A DNA stretch of 64,000 bases from CAVZCC01 sp963773765. Lineage in GTDB: Bacteria > Actinomycetota > Acidimicrobiia > Acidimicrobiales > Microtrichaceae. Below, one piece after another: positions 18,578 to 28,045 of the stretch. How positions within the stretch are numbered: the stretch's first letter is position 1; every line of letters begins with the position of its first letter. Position numbers and translations under genes: made by a program. Under the pieces are notes generated by a model. The model was not told the origin of the DNA and did no database searches. It saw nothing but the letters and a program-made list of their open reading frames with translations. Location: positions 372,001-436,000 of the forward strand of contig CAVZCC010000005.1 of the NCBI GenBank assembly GCA_963773765.1. Reading direction: 5' to 3'.

Positions 18578-19420
18578 TCAGGAGGTGAACGGCTCCAGGA
18601 TCGGCCCGGCCAGGGCGATGCACACGAGCGCCGAGGCCACCAGCGCCGGCCCGAACGGCACCTGGGCCCTGCGGCCACGGGCCCCCAGCACCACCAGGCC
18701 CAGCACCAGGCCCAGGGCGGAGGCCAGCGCCAGGCAGATCACGGCCAGGACCGCCCCCAGCGCAGGTCGGGTCCCGCTGGAGAAGCCGATGGTCCAGCCC
18801 AGCAGCACGGCCAGGCGGACGTCACCGAACCCCATGCCCCGGGGCACGAACCACCACAACAGGCCCAGCGGGACCGCCAGGGCCAGCGCGCCGAACCCGC
18901 CGGAGGCCAGACGGCCGGCCTCGCCGGTGAACACCACGGCCAGCACCGACGCCGCCACCACCAGCCCCAGGCCGGGCCAGACCAGGCGGGTGGGCACGAT
19001 GAGCGTGCGGAGGTCGATGGCCGACACGGCCACCCCGACGGGGACCAGCACCAGGGCCGGGACGACCGCCCAGCCCCACCCGACGGCCCACACCAGCAGT
19101 ACCCACAACACCGGCACCGACACCTCCACCCATGGGTGGTACGCCGGGATGCGCTCGCCGCAGTCCCGGCACCGGCCCCGCAGCACCAGCCAGGACAGGA
19201 CCGGGATCTCGTCCCGGGGCCGCACCGGCTCGCCGCAGGAGCTGCACCGGCTGGTCCCGCCCACCACGTCCCGCCAGGGCCGGGTGTCCCATTCCTCGCC
19301 GAACTCGTTGGGCTCCTCCAACGGCATGGGGAGGCGGTCGATGACCACGCAGGTGAACGACCCGATGGCCAGGCCACCCAACACGCCGAACACCACCAGG
19401 ACCCACTCGGTGGCGCTCAC
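18578..19420 (-). CDS. pilD: Prepilin peptidase (type IV leader peptidase, A24 family)
   Basis: 280 residues with about eight membrane helices. The cytoplasmic zinc-binding loop has two CxxC pairs (CSSC and CRDC, about residues 59-90). The two aspartates of the aspartic protease site are in SAIDLRTLIVP and GMGFGDVRLA. It cleaves the leader of prepilins and usually methylates the new N-terminus. All three prepilin substrates in this block have matching G|xxxxE sites. It lies between pilT (14 bases upstream) and the minor pilins. Confidence 0.92.
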   Translation of the reverse strand: MSATEWVLVVFGVLGGLAIGSFTCVVIDRLPMPLEEPNEFGEEWDTRPWRDVVGGTSRCSSCGEPVRPRDEIPVLSWLVLRGRCRDCGERIPAYHPWVEVSVPVLWVLLVWAVGWGWAVVPALVLVPVGVAVSAIDLRTLIVPTRLVWPGLGLVVAASVLAVVFTGEAGRLASGGFGALALAVPLGLLWWFVPRGMGFGDVRLAVLLGWTIGFSSGTRPALGAVLAVICLALASALGLVLGLVVLGARGRRAQVPFGPALVASALVCIALAGPILEPFTS

Positions 19421-19433
19421 CGCACGGGTCCGG

Positions 19434-20529
19434 TCACGGAGCGGGCGCGGCGGGCGGCGGGTCCTGGACCTCGTCCGGGTGCACGCTGTGGGCGCGGGCC
19501 TCGTCGGCGGAGACCACGCCCTGGGCCACCAGGTCCGACAGCGACTGCTCCAGCAGCATCATGCCGTCACGCTGGCCGGTGGCGATCATGTTGCGGAGCT
19601 GGCGGACCTTGCCCTCCCGGATCACGTTGGCGACCGCGTTGGTGCCCATCAGCACCTCGTACGCCGCCACCCGTCCCCCGCCGATGCGGGGCACCAGGCG
19701 CTGGGCGATCACGGCGGCCAGCGTCATGGACAACTGGGTGCGGATCTGTTCCTGCTGGTCCTCCGGGAACACGTCGATGACCCGGTCCACGGTCTGGGCC
19801 GCGTCGTTGGTGTGCAGCGTGGCGAACACCAGGTGGCCGGTCTCGGCCAGGGTCAGCGTGAGCGCGATGGTCTCCAGGTCCCGCATCTCGCCCACCAGCA
19901 CCACGTCGGGGTCCTCCCGCAGCGCGGCGCGCAGGCCCGCCTCGAAGGTGGGCACGTCGTCGCCCACCTCCCGCTGGTTGACCAGCGCCACCTCGGACCG
20001 GTGCACGTACTCGACGGGGTCCTCGATGGTGAGGATGTGGACCTGGCGGTTCTGGTTGATCCAGCGGATCATCGCCGCCAGCGTCGTGGACTTGCCCGAA
20101 CCCGTGGGCCCCGTCACCAGCACCAGGCCGTGGGGCCGCTTCAGCAGGCCCTTGACCGAGGTGGGCAGGCCGATGGCCTCCGGGTCCGGGATGTCACCGG
20201 GGATGAGGCGCAGGGCCAGGGCCACGCCCGTGAGCTGGATGAACGCGTTGCCCCGGAACCGCTCCTGGACCGCGCCGTCGCCCCAGGAGAAGGCGAAGTC
20301 CGCCTGGCGGCCGTGGCGGAACTCCTCCATGCCCTGCGAGCCCAGCAGCCCGTGGAGGATGTGCTCCAGGGTCTCCGCCGTGGTGGCCTCGGTGTCCGGC
20401 ACGGCCATGAGCCGCCCGTCGATGCGGACCCGCGGGTGCGGACCCGACCGAGAAGTGGAGGTCCGTGGCCCGGGAATCGAGCAGGTAGCGGACCCAGGGA
20501 TCGAGGGTGGTGGTGTCGACGGCGTGCAT
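19434..20529 (-). CDS. pilT: Type IV pilus retraction ATPase (one frameshift)
   Basis: About 364 residues. Start MHAVDTTTLDPWVRYLL (ATG 20529) leads into the PilT N-terminal ATDLHFSVG segment. The frame breaks at 20434-20436; removing one of three G bases (plus strand) gives GSAPRVRIDG and restores the domain. The C-terminal ATPase shows Walker A GPTGSGKST, an Asp box and Walker B (DVVLVGEMRD), the His box TLHTNDAAQT, and VIREGK, matching the PilT-specific AIRNLIREGK motif that separates it from PilB. It hydrolyses ATP to depolymerise the pilus. A strong hairpin separates it from the major pilin gene upstream. Confidence 0.9.
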
Positions 20530-20543
20530 GCGGCCCGAAAACT

Positions 20544-20575
20544 ACAAGGGCCGGGTCCGAGGACCCGGCCCTTGT
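20544..20575 (-). terminator. Strong hairpin after the major pilin gene
   Basis: ACAAGGGCCGGGTCC pairs perfectly with GGACCCGGCCCTTGT, a 14-15 base-pair stem with a 2-4 base loop. It lies 5 bases past the pilin stop and 14 bases before the pilT start. As in many pilin operons it may end most transcripts and keep pilin expressed above pilT. Confidence 0.7.
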
Positions 20576-20580
20576 GCGGT

Positions 20581-20979
20581 TCACTGCCGATCAGGCGTTG
20601 CAGTCGCGTCGGCAACGTCCTGTACTTGCCGGTCCCCGTCGCTCGGTCGCAACGCCGTGACGTCGTCGCAGCGTCGAAGTTGGCCGCACGGATCGTTCGT
20701 GAGTCGGACGGTCTTCAGCGAGGCCAGTCCGTCTCGAGGGTCTGCAGCTGTCCAGCGCGGGTACGGCGCTCGTTCGACGACCTTGTACGCCTCGGCAGCG
20801 GTCTCGATGGTCTCGCGGTCGGTCTTGCAGGCCTCCTCCTCGGCGTTGCCGCGGAGGGCACCGATGCCGATGACGACGGCGCCGCCGAGCACGGCGAGGA
20901 TGGCGATGACGACCAGGAGCTCGATCAGGGTGAAACCGCCCTGGCCCCGCATGCGCACACGCTCGTTGAACTTGTCCAT
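20581..20979 (-). CDS. Type IV major pilin candidate
   Basis: 132 residues from ATG 20979, preceded by GGGGGAGAG at ribosome-binding distance, the best such site in the block. A short basic leader ends in RGQGG|FTLIELLVVIAILAV, a textbook type IVa prepilin cleavage/methylation site. The mature protein is about 115 residues with two Cys residues near the C-terminus (DPCGQLRRC) that could form the D-region disulfide. Small size, strong translation signal and a terminator directly downstream suggest that this is the main pilus subunit. There is a gap of 124 bases to pilC upstream. Confidence 0.88.
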   Translation of the reverse strand: MDKFNERVRMRGQGGFTLIELLVVIAILAVLGGAVVIGIGALRGNAEEEACKTDRETIETAAEAYKVVERAPYPRWTAADPRDGLASLKTVRLTNDPCGQLRRCDDVTALRPSDGDRQVQDVADATATPDRQ

Positions 20980-21103
20980 GGTGAACTCTCCCCCGGGGCT
21001 CCTCGGCCCCTCTGATCCCGCCGTGGGTACGCCACCCCCAGCCGCCCGCGGACAGTAGCCCACGCCCTGCTCCGGGCGAAAGGGCGGCGCCGAGGGGCCG
21101 GGC

Positions 21104-22349
21104 CTACAGCTCCACCTGGTTGTAGATGCCGTACATGGCGCTCACCATGGCCAGGGCCACGAAGCCCACGACCAGGCCGATGAAGAGGATCATCGATCGG
21201 CTCGAACCACTGCGGTGAGCTTGTCCACGGAGTAGTCCAGCTCGTCCTCGAAGAACGACGCCGCGTTCTCCAGCTGCTCGGACAGCTCACCGGTGCGCTC
21301 CCCCACCCGCACCATCTGGATCACGGTGGACGGGAACAGCTCGGTGTCCCGCAGCGGCTCGGCGAAGCCCTCGCCGGCCGAGCGTGCCGTCGATGGCCTC
21401 CGCCAACCGCTCCTTGAAGACCAGGTTGTTGGTGCAGTCGATCGCGGTGGGCAGGGCGTCGGGCAGCGGCACGCCGGCGTCGAGCAGGGACGCCGAGCAC
21501 CCGGGTGAAGCGCTCGGTGGCGGCGTACGTGACCACGGTGCCCAGGACGTCGGCATCTTGAGCAGGAACCCGTGCAGGTTCCGACGACCCGGTCGGCGTG
21601 CGGATGTACAGCACCGTGCCGACGACCACCACGACCGAGCAGCACGAAGCCCGGTGATCAGCCCAGCCGGCGACTGACGAAGTCGGCGACGCGCCATGAG
21701 CATCCGGGTGGGCAGGGGCAGCTCGGCGTCGAAGTCGGCGAAGAAGTCGGCGAACTTGGGGATCACGAAGATGACGATGAGCAGCGACACCACGATGGCG
21801 ACCACCAGCAGGATGACCGGGTAGATCAGCGCCTTGCGCACCGCCCGGGTCAGCTCGAGGTCGCGCCGGATGTAGGTGTGCAGCTGGTCGAACGCGTCGT
21901 CCATGCGGCCGGTCAGCTCGGCCGAGCCCGCAGCAGCGCCATGAAGTAGCGGCGGGAAGACGTCGCGTGCACGGCGAGCGCCTCGGTCACCGAGCGGCCG
22001 CCGGTGCACCCGGCTCCAGCACGTCGGCCAGGACGGCTGCGAAGCGCTTGTTCTCGGCGTCGGCCCGCAGGTTGTCGAGCGCCTCGGTGATGGGGACACC
22101 CGCCCGCAGGAACGTCGCCATCTGCCGGGAGAAGTGCATGATCTCGACCAGCGGCACCTTCTCCTGGGTGATCTCGATCTGGAGGCCCTTGCGCTCCGCA
22201 GATCTTGGTGACCCGCAGGCCCTGCACGGCCAGCTCGTTGCGGGCCGCGGCGACCGACGCCGCCTCGATGGTGCCCTTGACGCTCTGTCCGTCGAGCGTC
22301 TCCGCCTCGTAGCGGAACTTCGCGACGGCTTGGACTGGGTGGCGGTCAC
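21104..22349 (-). CDS. pilC: Type IV pilus inner-membrane platform protein (multiple frameshifts)
   Basis: GTG 22349 overlaps the pilB stop (GTGA). The N-terminus KFRYEAETLDGQSVKGTIEA and the segments FSRQMATFLRAGVPITEAL and ILLVVAIVVSLLIVIFVIPKFADFF are characteristic of PilC/GspF. The C-terminus ends FIGLVVGFVALAMVSAMYG then YNQVEL at 21104. At least five single-base shifts split the reading between 21190 and 22340. Total length of about 415 residues equals the family norm, so the gene is probably intact in the organism. It anchors the PilB and PilT motors in the membrane. Confidence 0.8.
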
Positions 22350-24408
22350 GATGCCCGATCGCTCCCACGCCAGCGGGTCAGCGGAGGGACCGCCCACGGT
22401 CGCATGCCCGTCACGCAGGTCGGCGACGCCTGCCGCCCCCGGGTCGGCGCCGTCGACCCGTGCCGGCAGCCTCGGTGACCGATCTCGACCGCGGCCCGCC
22501 GGTCGCGCCTCGGTCCTCCCGCTCCTGGCCCATGCCCGGCGCGTAGACGCTGCGCAGCACGTCGCTCGACGGTGGTGACGCCGTCGACCACCAGCTCGAA
22601 GGCCTGGGTCTGCATGGTGCGCATGCCCTGGGCCGATCGCGGCCCGGCGGATCTCGTGGTGGGTGGCCTTGTCCACGATCAGCTCGCGGATGGCGTCGGT
22701 GATCTCCAGCAGCTCGTACACGCCGACGCGGCCCCGGTAGCCGGTGCCGGAGCACACGTTGCAGCCCTCGCCCTTGGTCCAGCGTTCGGGCAGGCGGCCC
22801 ACCTGTTGCTGCGACCACGGCGCACCTCGGCCGGCGTCGGGGTGGTACTCCACCCGGCACGCCGTGCAGATGCGCCGCAGCAGCCGCTGGCCGACACGCC
22901 GTTGATGCGCCGACGCCACCAGGAACGGCTCGATGCCCATGTCGGTGAACCGGTGCACCGCGGCCGACCGGCGTCGACCGCGTGCAGCGAGGACAGCACG
23001 AAGTGGCCGGTGAGGGCGGCCTGCATGGCGATGCGGGCCGTCTCCTCGTCGCGGATCTCGCCGACCAGGATGACGTCGGGGTCCTGGCGCAGGATGCCGC
23101 GCAGGCCGTCGGCGAAGGTCATGCCGGTGTCGCTGACGCTGCATCTGGTTGATGCCGTCGAACTGGTACTCGACCGGGTCCTCGATGGTGACCACGTTGC
23201 GGGTCGGGTCGTTGATCTCGGTGAGGGTCGCGTACAGCGTGGTGGTCTTGCCCGAGCCCGTCGGGCCGGTGCACAGCAGCATGCCGAGCGGCGCCCTGCA
23301 CGATCTCCAGGTACGGGTCACCTCGATCGCTGGGCGCATGCCCAGGTCCTCGCAGGCTGATCAGCGACTTCGGTCTTGTCGAGCAGCCGCAGCACGATCT
23401 TCTCGCCGTGCACGGTGCGCCACGATCGAGATGCGGATGTCGATCGGGCGACCGTCGACCGACGCCGGAACTGGCCGTCCTGGGGGCGGCGACGCTCGAC
23501 GATGTTGAGCTCGGCCATCACCTTGATGCGGCTGGCGATGGGCGACGCCATGCTGCGCCGGCAGCTGGATCGCCTCGGACAGCGCGCCGTCGACGCGGTA
23601 GCGCACCCGCACCGCGTTCTCGGCGGGCTCGATGTGGATGTCCGAGGCCCGGACGCGCACGCCCTGGGTGACGATCCGGTTGACCACCTGGACGATCGGG
23701 GCGTTCTCGTCGACGCTCGAAGCGTCCGTGCCCGTGTCGCGGACCGGTCGTCGCCGTCGATGAGCTCGAAGGCCTGGATGTGCACCTGGGCCTGCGGCCA
23801 GCACGTTGTAGGACTGGTCGATCAGGCGGGTCGATGTCGCTCCTGGGCGCCGATCAGGAGGCCGATGCGACCTGCAGCGTCGGGTCAGCTCGTTGATGGC
23901 GTCGACGTCGAGCGGGTCGGCGATCGGCCAGGAACACCCGGCTCGTCCTCCACCCGCAGCGGGATGACGCCGTGCTTGCGGGCCAGCTCCTCCGGGACGC
24001 GGTCGATGGCGGCCTGCTCCGGCGACACCGTCCGCAGGTCCGCCAGCGGCATGCCGAACTGCTCGGCGAGCGCCGCGGCCAGGTCCACCTCGGTGATGAC
24101 GCCCTGATCGACCAGGAGCCGACCCAGCCGGGCCGCCGCGTCCGGGGCGGGGGCGTTGGGATCGCTGCCGTCGGGGCCGGCCGGCACGCCTCCGCCCACC
24201 TCCCGCTGGCGCGACAGGGCGCCGATCAGGTCGTCGGGATCGATCGCTCCGAGCTCCAGCAGGACCTCGCCCAGCCGCTTGCGGTCGGTGGCGACCCAGG
24301 CCCGGATCTGGGCCGCGAGTGCGGCCTCGTCGGCGCCGTCGAAGCGGACCGAGCGTCGGCGTGCCGGGCCCCGCCCCTGTGCTCGCGCCTTGGCCTCTCG
24401 TCGGACAT
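22346..24408 (-). CDS. pilB: Type IV pilus extension ATPase (multiple frameshifts)
   Basis: The first part has GspE/MshE N-terminal modules (LLELGAIDPDDLIGAL, then LLVDQGVITEVDLAAAL). The C-terminal ATPase reads ASDIHIEPAENAVRVRYRVDG, Walker A GPTGSGKTTT, TIEDPVEYQFDGINQMQ, Walker B DPDVILVGEIRDEET, and a tetracysteine zinc motif spread over ICTACR and CNVCSGTGYRGR, all PilB-specific. At least eight single-base shifts break the frame. For example, removing one C from CAGCGTC near 23142 joins INQMQ to VSDTGMTFADGL. The ATG at 24408 and about 685 residues are approximate. It powers pilus assembly and is coupled to pilC by a 4-base overlap. Confidence 0.82.
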
Positions 24409-24543
24409 GCCATCGTCCGGTCCCCGTCGAGGAACTCCGCCCGAGCCCGCACGAAGGTACGTCGGCCCCGGGCGATCCCCGACGCATCCCAGCGGGCCGT
24501 GCCGGCAGGAAGGTCGTGCCCACGGGTCGCCCCGGCGGCGGCC

Positions 24544-25413
24544 TCAGCCGCCGCAGGCCCAGCTGCCTCCACCGACCGCCAGCACGATGCGGCGACCGGT
24601 TCAGGCAGTAGAGGTGCAGGCCCGGCACGCCGCCGTCCAGCAGGCGCCTGGGCCAGCTCGGCGGCGGCCTCCACCACGATCCGTGACCGGTCGCCCGTCG
24701 GCCGCGTCCTCCACCCGGGCCGCCAGCTCCTCCGGGAAGGTGGCGCCGGCCATCGTCGCCATGCGCTGCACGCCGGCCGGGTTGGTCAGCGGCATGACGC
24801 CCGGGATGCACCGGCGTGGTGCACCCGAGCGCGGCCAGCTCGTCGACCATCCGGAAGTAGTCGTCGGCGTCGAAGAAGAACTGCGTGATGCCGAAGTCCG
24901 CCGACTCCAGCTTGCGGGCCAGGTGGCGGCGGTCCTCGGCCCGGTCGGTGGACCGGGGGTGGAGCTCGGGGTGCGCCGCCACGCCGACGGCGAAGTGGTC
25001 GCCGTGGGACTGCGGACCAGCTCCACCAGCTCGTCGCGCGTAGGTGAAGTCGCCCCCGACGGGTGACCCGTCGGCCGGCGGGTCACCGGCCAGGGCCAGG
25101 ATGTTGTGCACGCCGTTGGCGTCGTAGTCGGCCAGCAGCTCGGTCCAGCTCGCTCCCGGGTGTGGCCCATGCAGGTGAGGTGCGCCATGGCCGGGTAGGG
25201 CCGGTCCCGGTTGATGCTCGACCACCAGGTCCCGGGTCCGGTCCCGGGTGGAGCCGCCGGCGCCGTAGGTGACCGACACGAAGGACAGGTCGAGCGGCTC
25301 GAGCTCGTCGACGGTGCGGCGCAGCGTCGCCAGCCCGTCGTCGGTCTTGGGCGGGAAGAACTCCACGCTGAGCGTGCGGCCGCTCGGGCCAGCAGGTCGT
25401 CGATGCGGGCCAT
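24544..25413 (-). CDS. metF: 5,10-methylenetetrahydrofolate reductase (multiple frameshifts)
   Basis: About 290 residues. Fragments in different frames join as MARIDDLLA, VEFFPPKTDDGLATL, SFVSVTYGAGGSTRDRT, SINRDRPYPAMAHLTCMGHT, ELLADYDANGVHNILALAGD, ITQFFFDADDYFRMVDEL and HLYCLNR, all strongly MetF. It reduces methylene-THF to methyl-THF for methionine synthesis, using FAD. At least five one-base shifts are needed. In two of them removing a C before GAGCT near 25150 restores EELDELLADYD. ATG 25413 lies 4 bases after the folD stop, so the two are cotranscribed. Confidence 0.85.
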
Positions 25414-25417
25414 CGGC

Positions 25418-26286
25418 TCAGCCCTCCGCCCGACTGCGTCGGCGCGTCGCGCCTCGACGGTGTTGGACAGGAGCATGGCCCGGGTCATGGGGCCGACCCC
25501 GCCGACCCGGGGTGACAGGAACCCGGCCACCTCGGCCACGCCGTCGTCCACGTCGGACAGGAGCCGGCCGTCCCGGAAGCTCACGCCTGCGGCCACCACC
25601 GCCGCCCCGGGCCGGACCATGTCCGCGGTGATGAGCCCGGGCGACCCGGCCGCGGCGACGACGACGTCGGCGGTGCGGGTGAACGCGCCGATGTCCTCGA
25701 CGCCGGTGTGCACCACGGTGACGGCGGCGTTGGCGCCGTGCTTGAGGGTGAGCAGGTTGGCCAGCGGGCGACCGATGGTCAGGCCTCGACCGACGATCAC
25801 CACGTGGCGGCCGGCCAGCGCCACGTCGTGGGCCTGCAGCATGCTGCACGATGCCGTGGGGTGTGCAGGCCAGCGGCGCCGGGACGCCCATGACCAGCAG
25901 TCCCAGGTTGACCGGATGGAGGCCGTCGGCGTCCTTGGCCGGGTCCACCCGCAGGATGGCGGCCTCGTAGTCCAGCCCCGGCGGGAACGGGTACTGGATG
26001 ATGAAGGCGTCCACCGCCGGGTCCGCGTTGAGCTCGTCGACCACCGCCTCCACCTCGGCCTGGGTGGCGTCGGCGGGGAGGCGGCGGTCGACCGACGCCA
26101 TGCCCAGCTCGGCGCAGTCCCGGTGCTTCATGGCCACGTAGTTGGCGCTGGGCCCGTCGTCGCCCACCAGCACGGTGCCCAGGCCGGGCGTGATGCCACG
26201 GTCGGCCAGGGTCGCCACGCCGGGCCGCCAGGTCGCGCCTTGATCTCCGCCGCCAGGGCCTCGCCGTCCATCATCGTCGCCGTCAC
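25418..26286 (-). CDS. folD: Methylenetetrahydrofolate dehydrogenase/cyclohydrolase (frameshifted)
   Basis: About 285 residues. GTG 26286 (VTATMMDGEALAAEIKAR) is preferred because TACCAT lies 7 bases upstream; ATG 26274 is the alternative. Family motifs are VGDDGPSANYVAMKHRDC, DAFIIQYPFPPGLD, KDADGLHPVNLG, CTPHGI, HVVIVGRGLTIGRPLA, VVAAAGSPGLI and GGVGPMTRAML. Breaks near 26220-26235, 25850 and 25440 are fixed by single-base removals. The enzyme interconverts methylene-THF and formyl-THF. It is in an apparent operon with metF, and the pilB gene follows 135 bases further on. Confidence 0.87.
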
Positions 26287-26293
26287 GGGCCAG

Positions 26294-26299
26294 ATGGTA
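26294..26299 (-). promoter_or_regulatory. -10-like box TACCAT for folD
   Basis: On the minus strand TACCAT ends 7 bases before GTG 26286. It is back to back with the +strand TAGGTT box at 26380 about 80 bases away. Confidence 0.45.
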
Positions 26300-26379
26300 G
26301 GTGCCGGTGCCGGCCGGCCCGGAACTCGTTCCCGGCGGCGAGGCCGCCCGGTGGTTCGGAACCGGGCACGGGTGGCGGT

Positions 26380-26385
26380 TAGGTT
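26380..26385 (+). promoter_or_regulatory. -10-like box TAGGTT, leaderless promoter
   Basis: TAGGTT ends 6 bases before ATG 26392, which is the canonical -12 to -7 position if transcription starts at the A of ATG. Confidence 0.5.
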
Positions 26386-26391
26386 CGGGCG

Positions 26392-27999
26392 ATGCGAGCT
26401 CGGTGGACCAGGTTCCGGTCGGTGATGGTGATCCTGGGGTTGGCCCTGGTGGTGGGCGCCTGCAGCGGCACCGGGGGCGGACAGCTCCTGGTGGCGGAGG
26501 ACACCGCGGCAGAGGGCGGCTCCGGCGCCACCAAGGTGTGGGCGGTGGACCCGGGCGACGACCTGTCGGCGGACGCGCTGGTGGCGGAGGACGCGGCCGA
26601 GCCGCTCGGCGTGGCCACGATCGACGCCGACGGCCTCTCCTGGTTCAACCAGCTGGGCCGCACCTGGCAGGGGGACGCGCTGCTGGCCTACAGCACCGCG
26701 GACTCGTCCCGGGTCACCGCGGGCCGCCCCGGGGACACGGCCACCGAGGTGGCCACCAGCGACGGCCCGCTGCAGGCCGTCGTGCTCCGGCGCGGCGTGG
26801 CCGTGGTGTCCCAGGAGGGGTGCTCGCTGGCCACCGGCGCGGAGGAGGCCACCGAGATCGGCACCGGCGCGTGCCAGGTCAGCGAGGACGAGCGGTGGGT
26901 CGCGTCCTGGCCCCAGACCCCGGGCCCCTTGACCATCCGCGACCTGCGCGACGACAGCACCCGCACGGTCAAGGACATCAAGACCGTCAGCGCCGCCCCC
27001 CTGGGCCGCGACGCCCGCGTCCTGGCCGTGGAGCAGACCGACGACGGGGTCCGGGGACGGTTGATCGACGCCACCGACGGCTCCACCATCGCCACCACCG
27101 ACACGTTCGACGCCATGCAGCCCGCGCCGGCCACCGACGGGGCCACGGGCTTCGTGGCCATCGCCCAGTCGGGCGGCGAGGGCCGGCTCCTGTGGATCGC
27201 CACCGACGGCACCGTCTCGGTGATCGACACCGGCCCGGCACTGGTCCCCGTGGCGGTCACCTCCGAGGTGACCTACCTCCGCCTCGACCAGTCCGAGGAC
27301 GACGACAGCCTGCGGCGCTGGACGCCGGGCGGCGATGACGGCGAGCGGGAGGTGCTGCTCACCGGCAGGGTCGGTGCCGCAGCCGCGACCATGGAGTCGA
27401 TCGTGGCGACCCGGGAGACCGACGACGGCGTGGAGTTCTACCGGAGCGCCGGGACCGGGGCGCTGGACCGGGTCCTCACCCTGGACACCGACACCTCCCA
27501 GGGAGTGCTGGTCAACAAGATGCTGGTCCACGACGGCATGGCGTTCCTGGAGGTCCAGGGCGCCGCAGCCACCTCCTTCGTCCGCCTGGACCTGCACGGC
27601 GACGACAGCGACGCGCCGGCCACCGACCGGCCCTACCTGGTGTTGGAGTCGGTGGACACGGACGGCACCGTCCTCCTGACGGCCAGCGAGGGCCAGGACC
27701 AGGAGGAGCAGCTCCTGGTGGTCGGGCCCCGCGACGACACGGCCCGGGTCCGGGCCCGGGCCGCCTCCACCGGGACCAACCTGATCCACGAGGGTGTCGT
27801 GTACTACACCGCCGTGGACGCCGACGGCGCGGCGTCGGTCCGCTCCGTGCGGGCCGCCGGCGACAAGGACCCCGAGGTGCTCTACCAGGACCACCAGATC
27901 GCAGGGGCGACCTGGCCCGAGGACGGCGGCGCCACCCAGTCGTTGCTGGTGTCGCGCACCCTGCTGCTGAGCAGCCAGGGGCAGGGCGCTGGACAGTGA
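26392..27999 (+). CDS. Beta-propeller-like surface lipoprotein
   Basis: 535 residues. A basic N-terminus and hydrophobic core end in lipobox VVGACSG, so the mature protein is lipid-anchored outside the cell. The rest has no membrane segments and shows repeating blocks of 40-50 residues with Asp/Thr-rich turns (IDATDGSTIATTD, WIATDGTVSVIDTG, RLDLHGDDSD), suggestive of a propeller. I do not recognise a specific family. It is first in a plus-strand run with the glycan genes, starting at a leaderless promoter. A role in cell-envelope assembly or sensing is inferred from position only. Confidence 0.75.
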   Translation: MRARWTRFRSVMVILGLALVVGACSGTGGGQLLVAEDTAAEGGSGATKVWAVDPGDDLSADALVAEDAAEPLGVATIDADGLSWFNQLGRTWQGDALLAYSTADSSRVTAGRPGDTATEVATSDGPLQAVVLRRGVAVVSQEGCSLATGAEEATEIGTGACQVSEDERWVASWPQTPGPLTIRDLRDDSTRTVKDIKTVSAAPLGRDARVLAVEQTDDGVRGRLIDATDGSTIATTDTFDAMQPAPATDGATGFVAIAQSGGEGRLLWIATDGTVSVIDTGPALVPVAVTSEVTYLRLDQSEDDDSLRRWTPGGDDGEREVLLTGRVGAAAATMESIVATRETDDGVEFYRSAGTGALDRVLTLDTDTSQGVLVNKMLVHDGMAFLEVQGAAATSFVRLDLHGDDSDAPATDRPYLVLESVDTDGTVLLTASEGQDQEEQLLVVGPRDDTARVRARAASTGTNLIHEGVVYYTAVDADGAASVRSVRAAGDKDPEVLYQDHQIAGATWPEDGGATQSLLVSRTLLLSSQGQGAGQ

Positions 28000-28045
28000 C
28001 CTGACCGCCCCCGGGACCACCGGCGGCGGTTCCGGGGCCACGGCC

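Noticed and set aside
22346..24408. Programmed ribosomal frameshifting in pilB
   Set aside because: There are at least eight shifts without slippery sites or stimulators, and the neighbours have the same kind of shifts, so sequence error is simpler.
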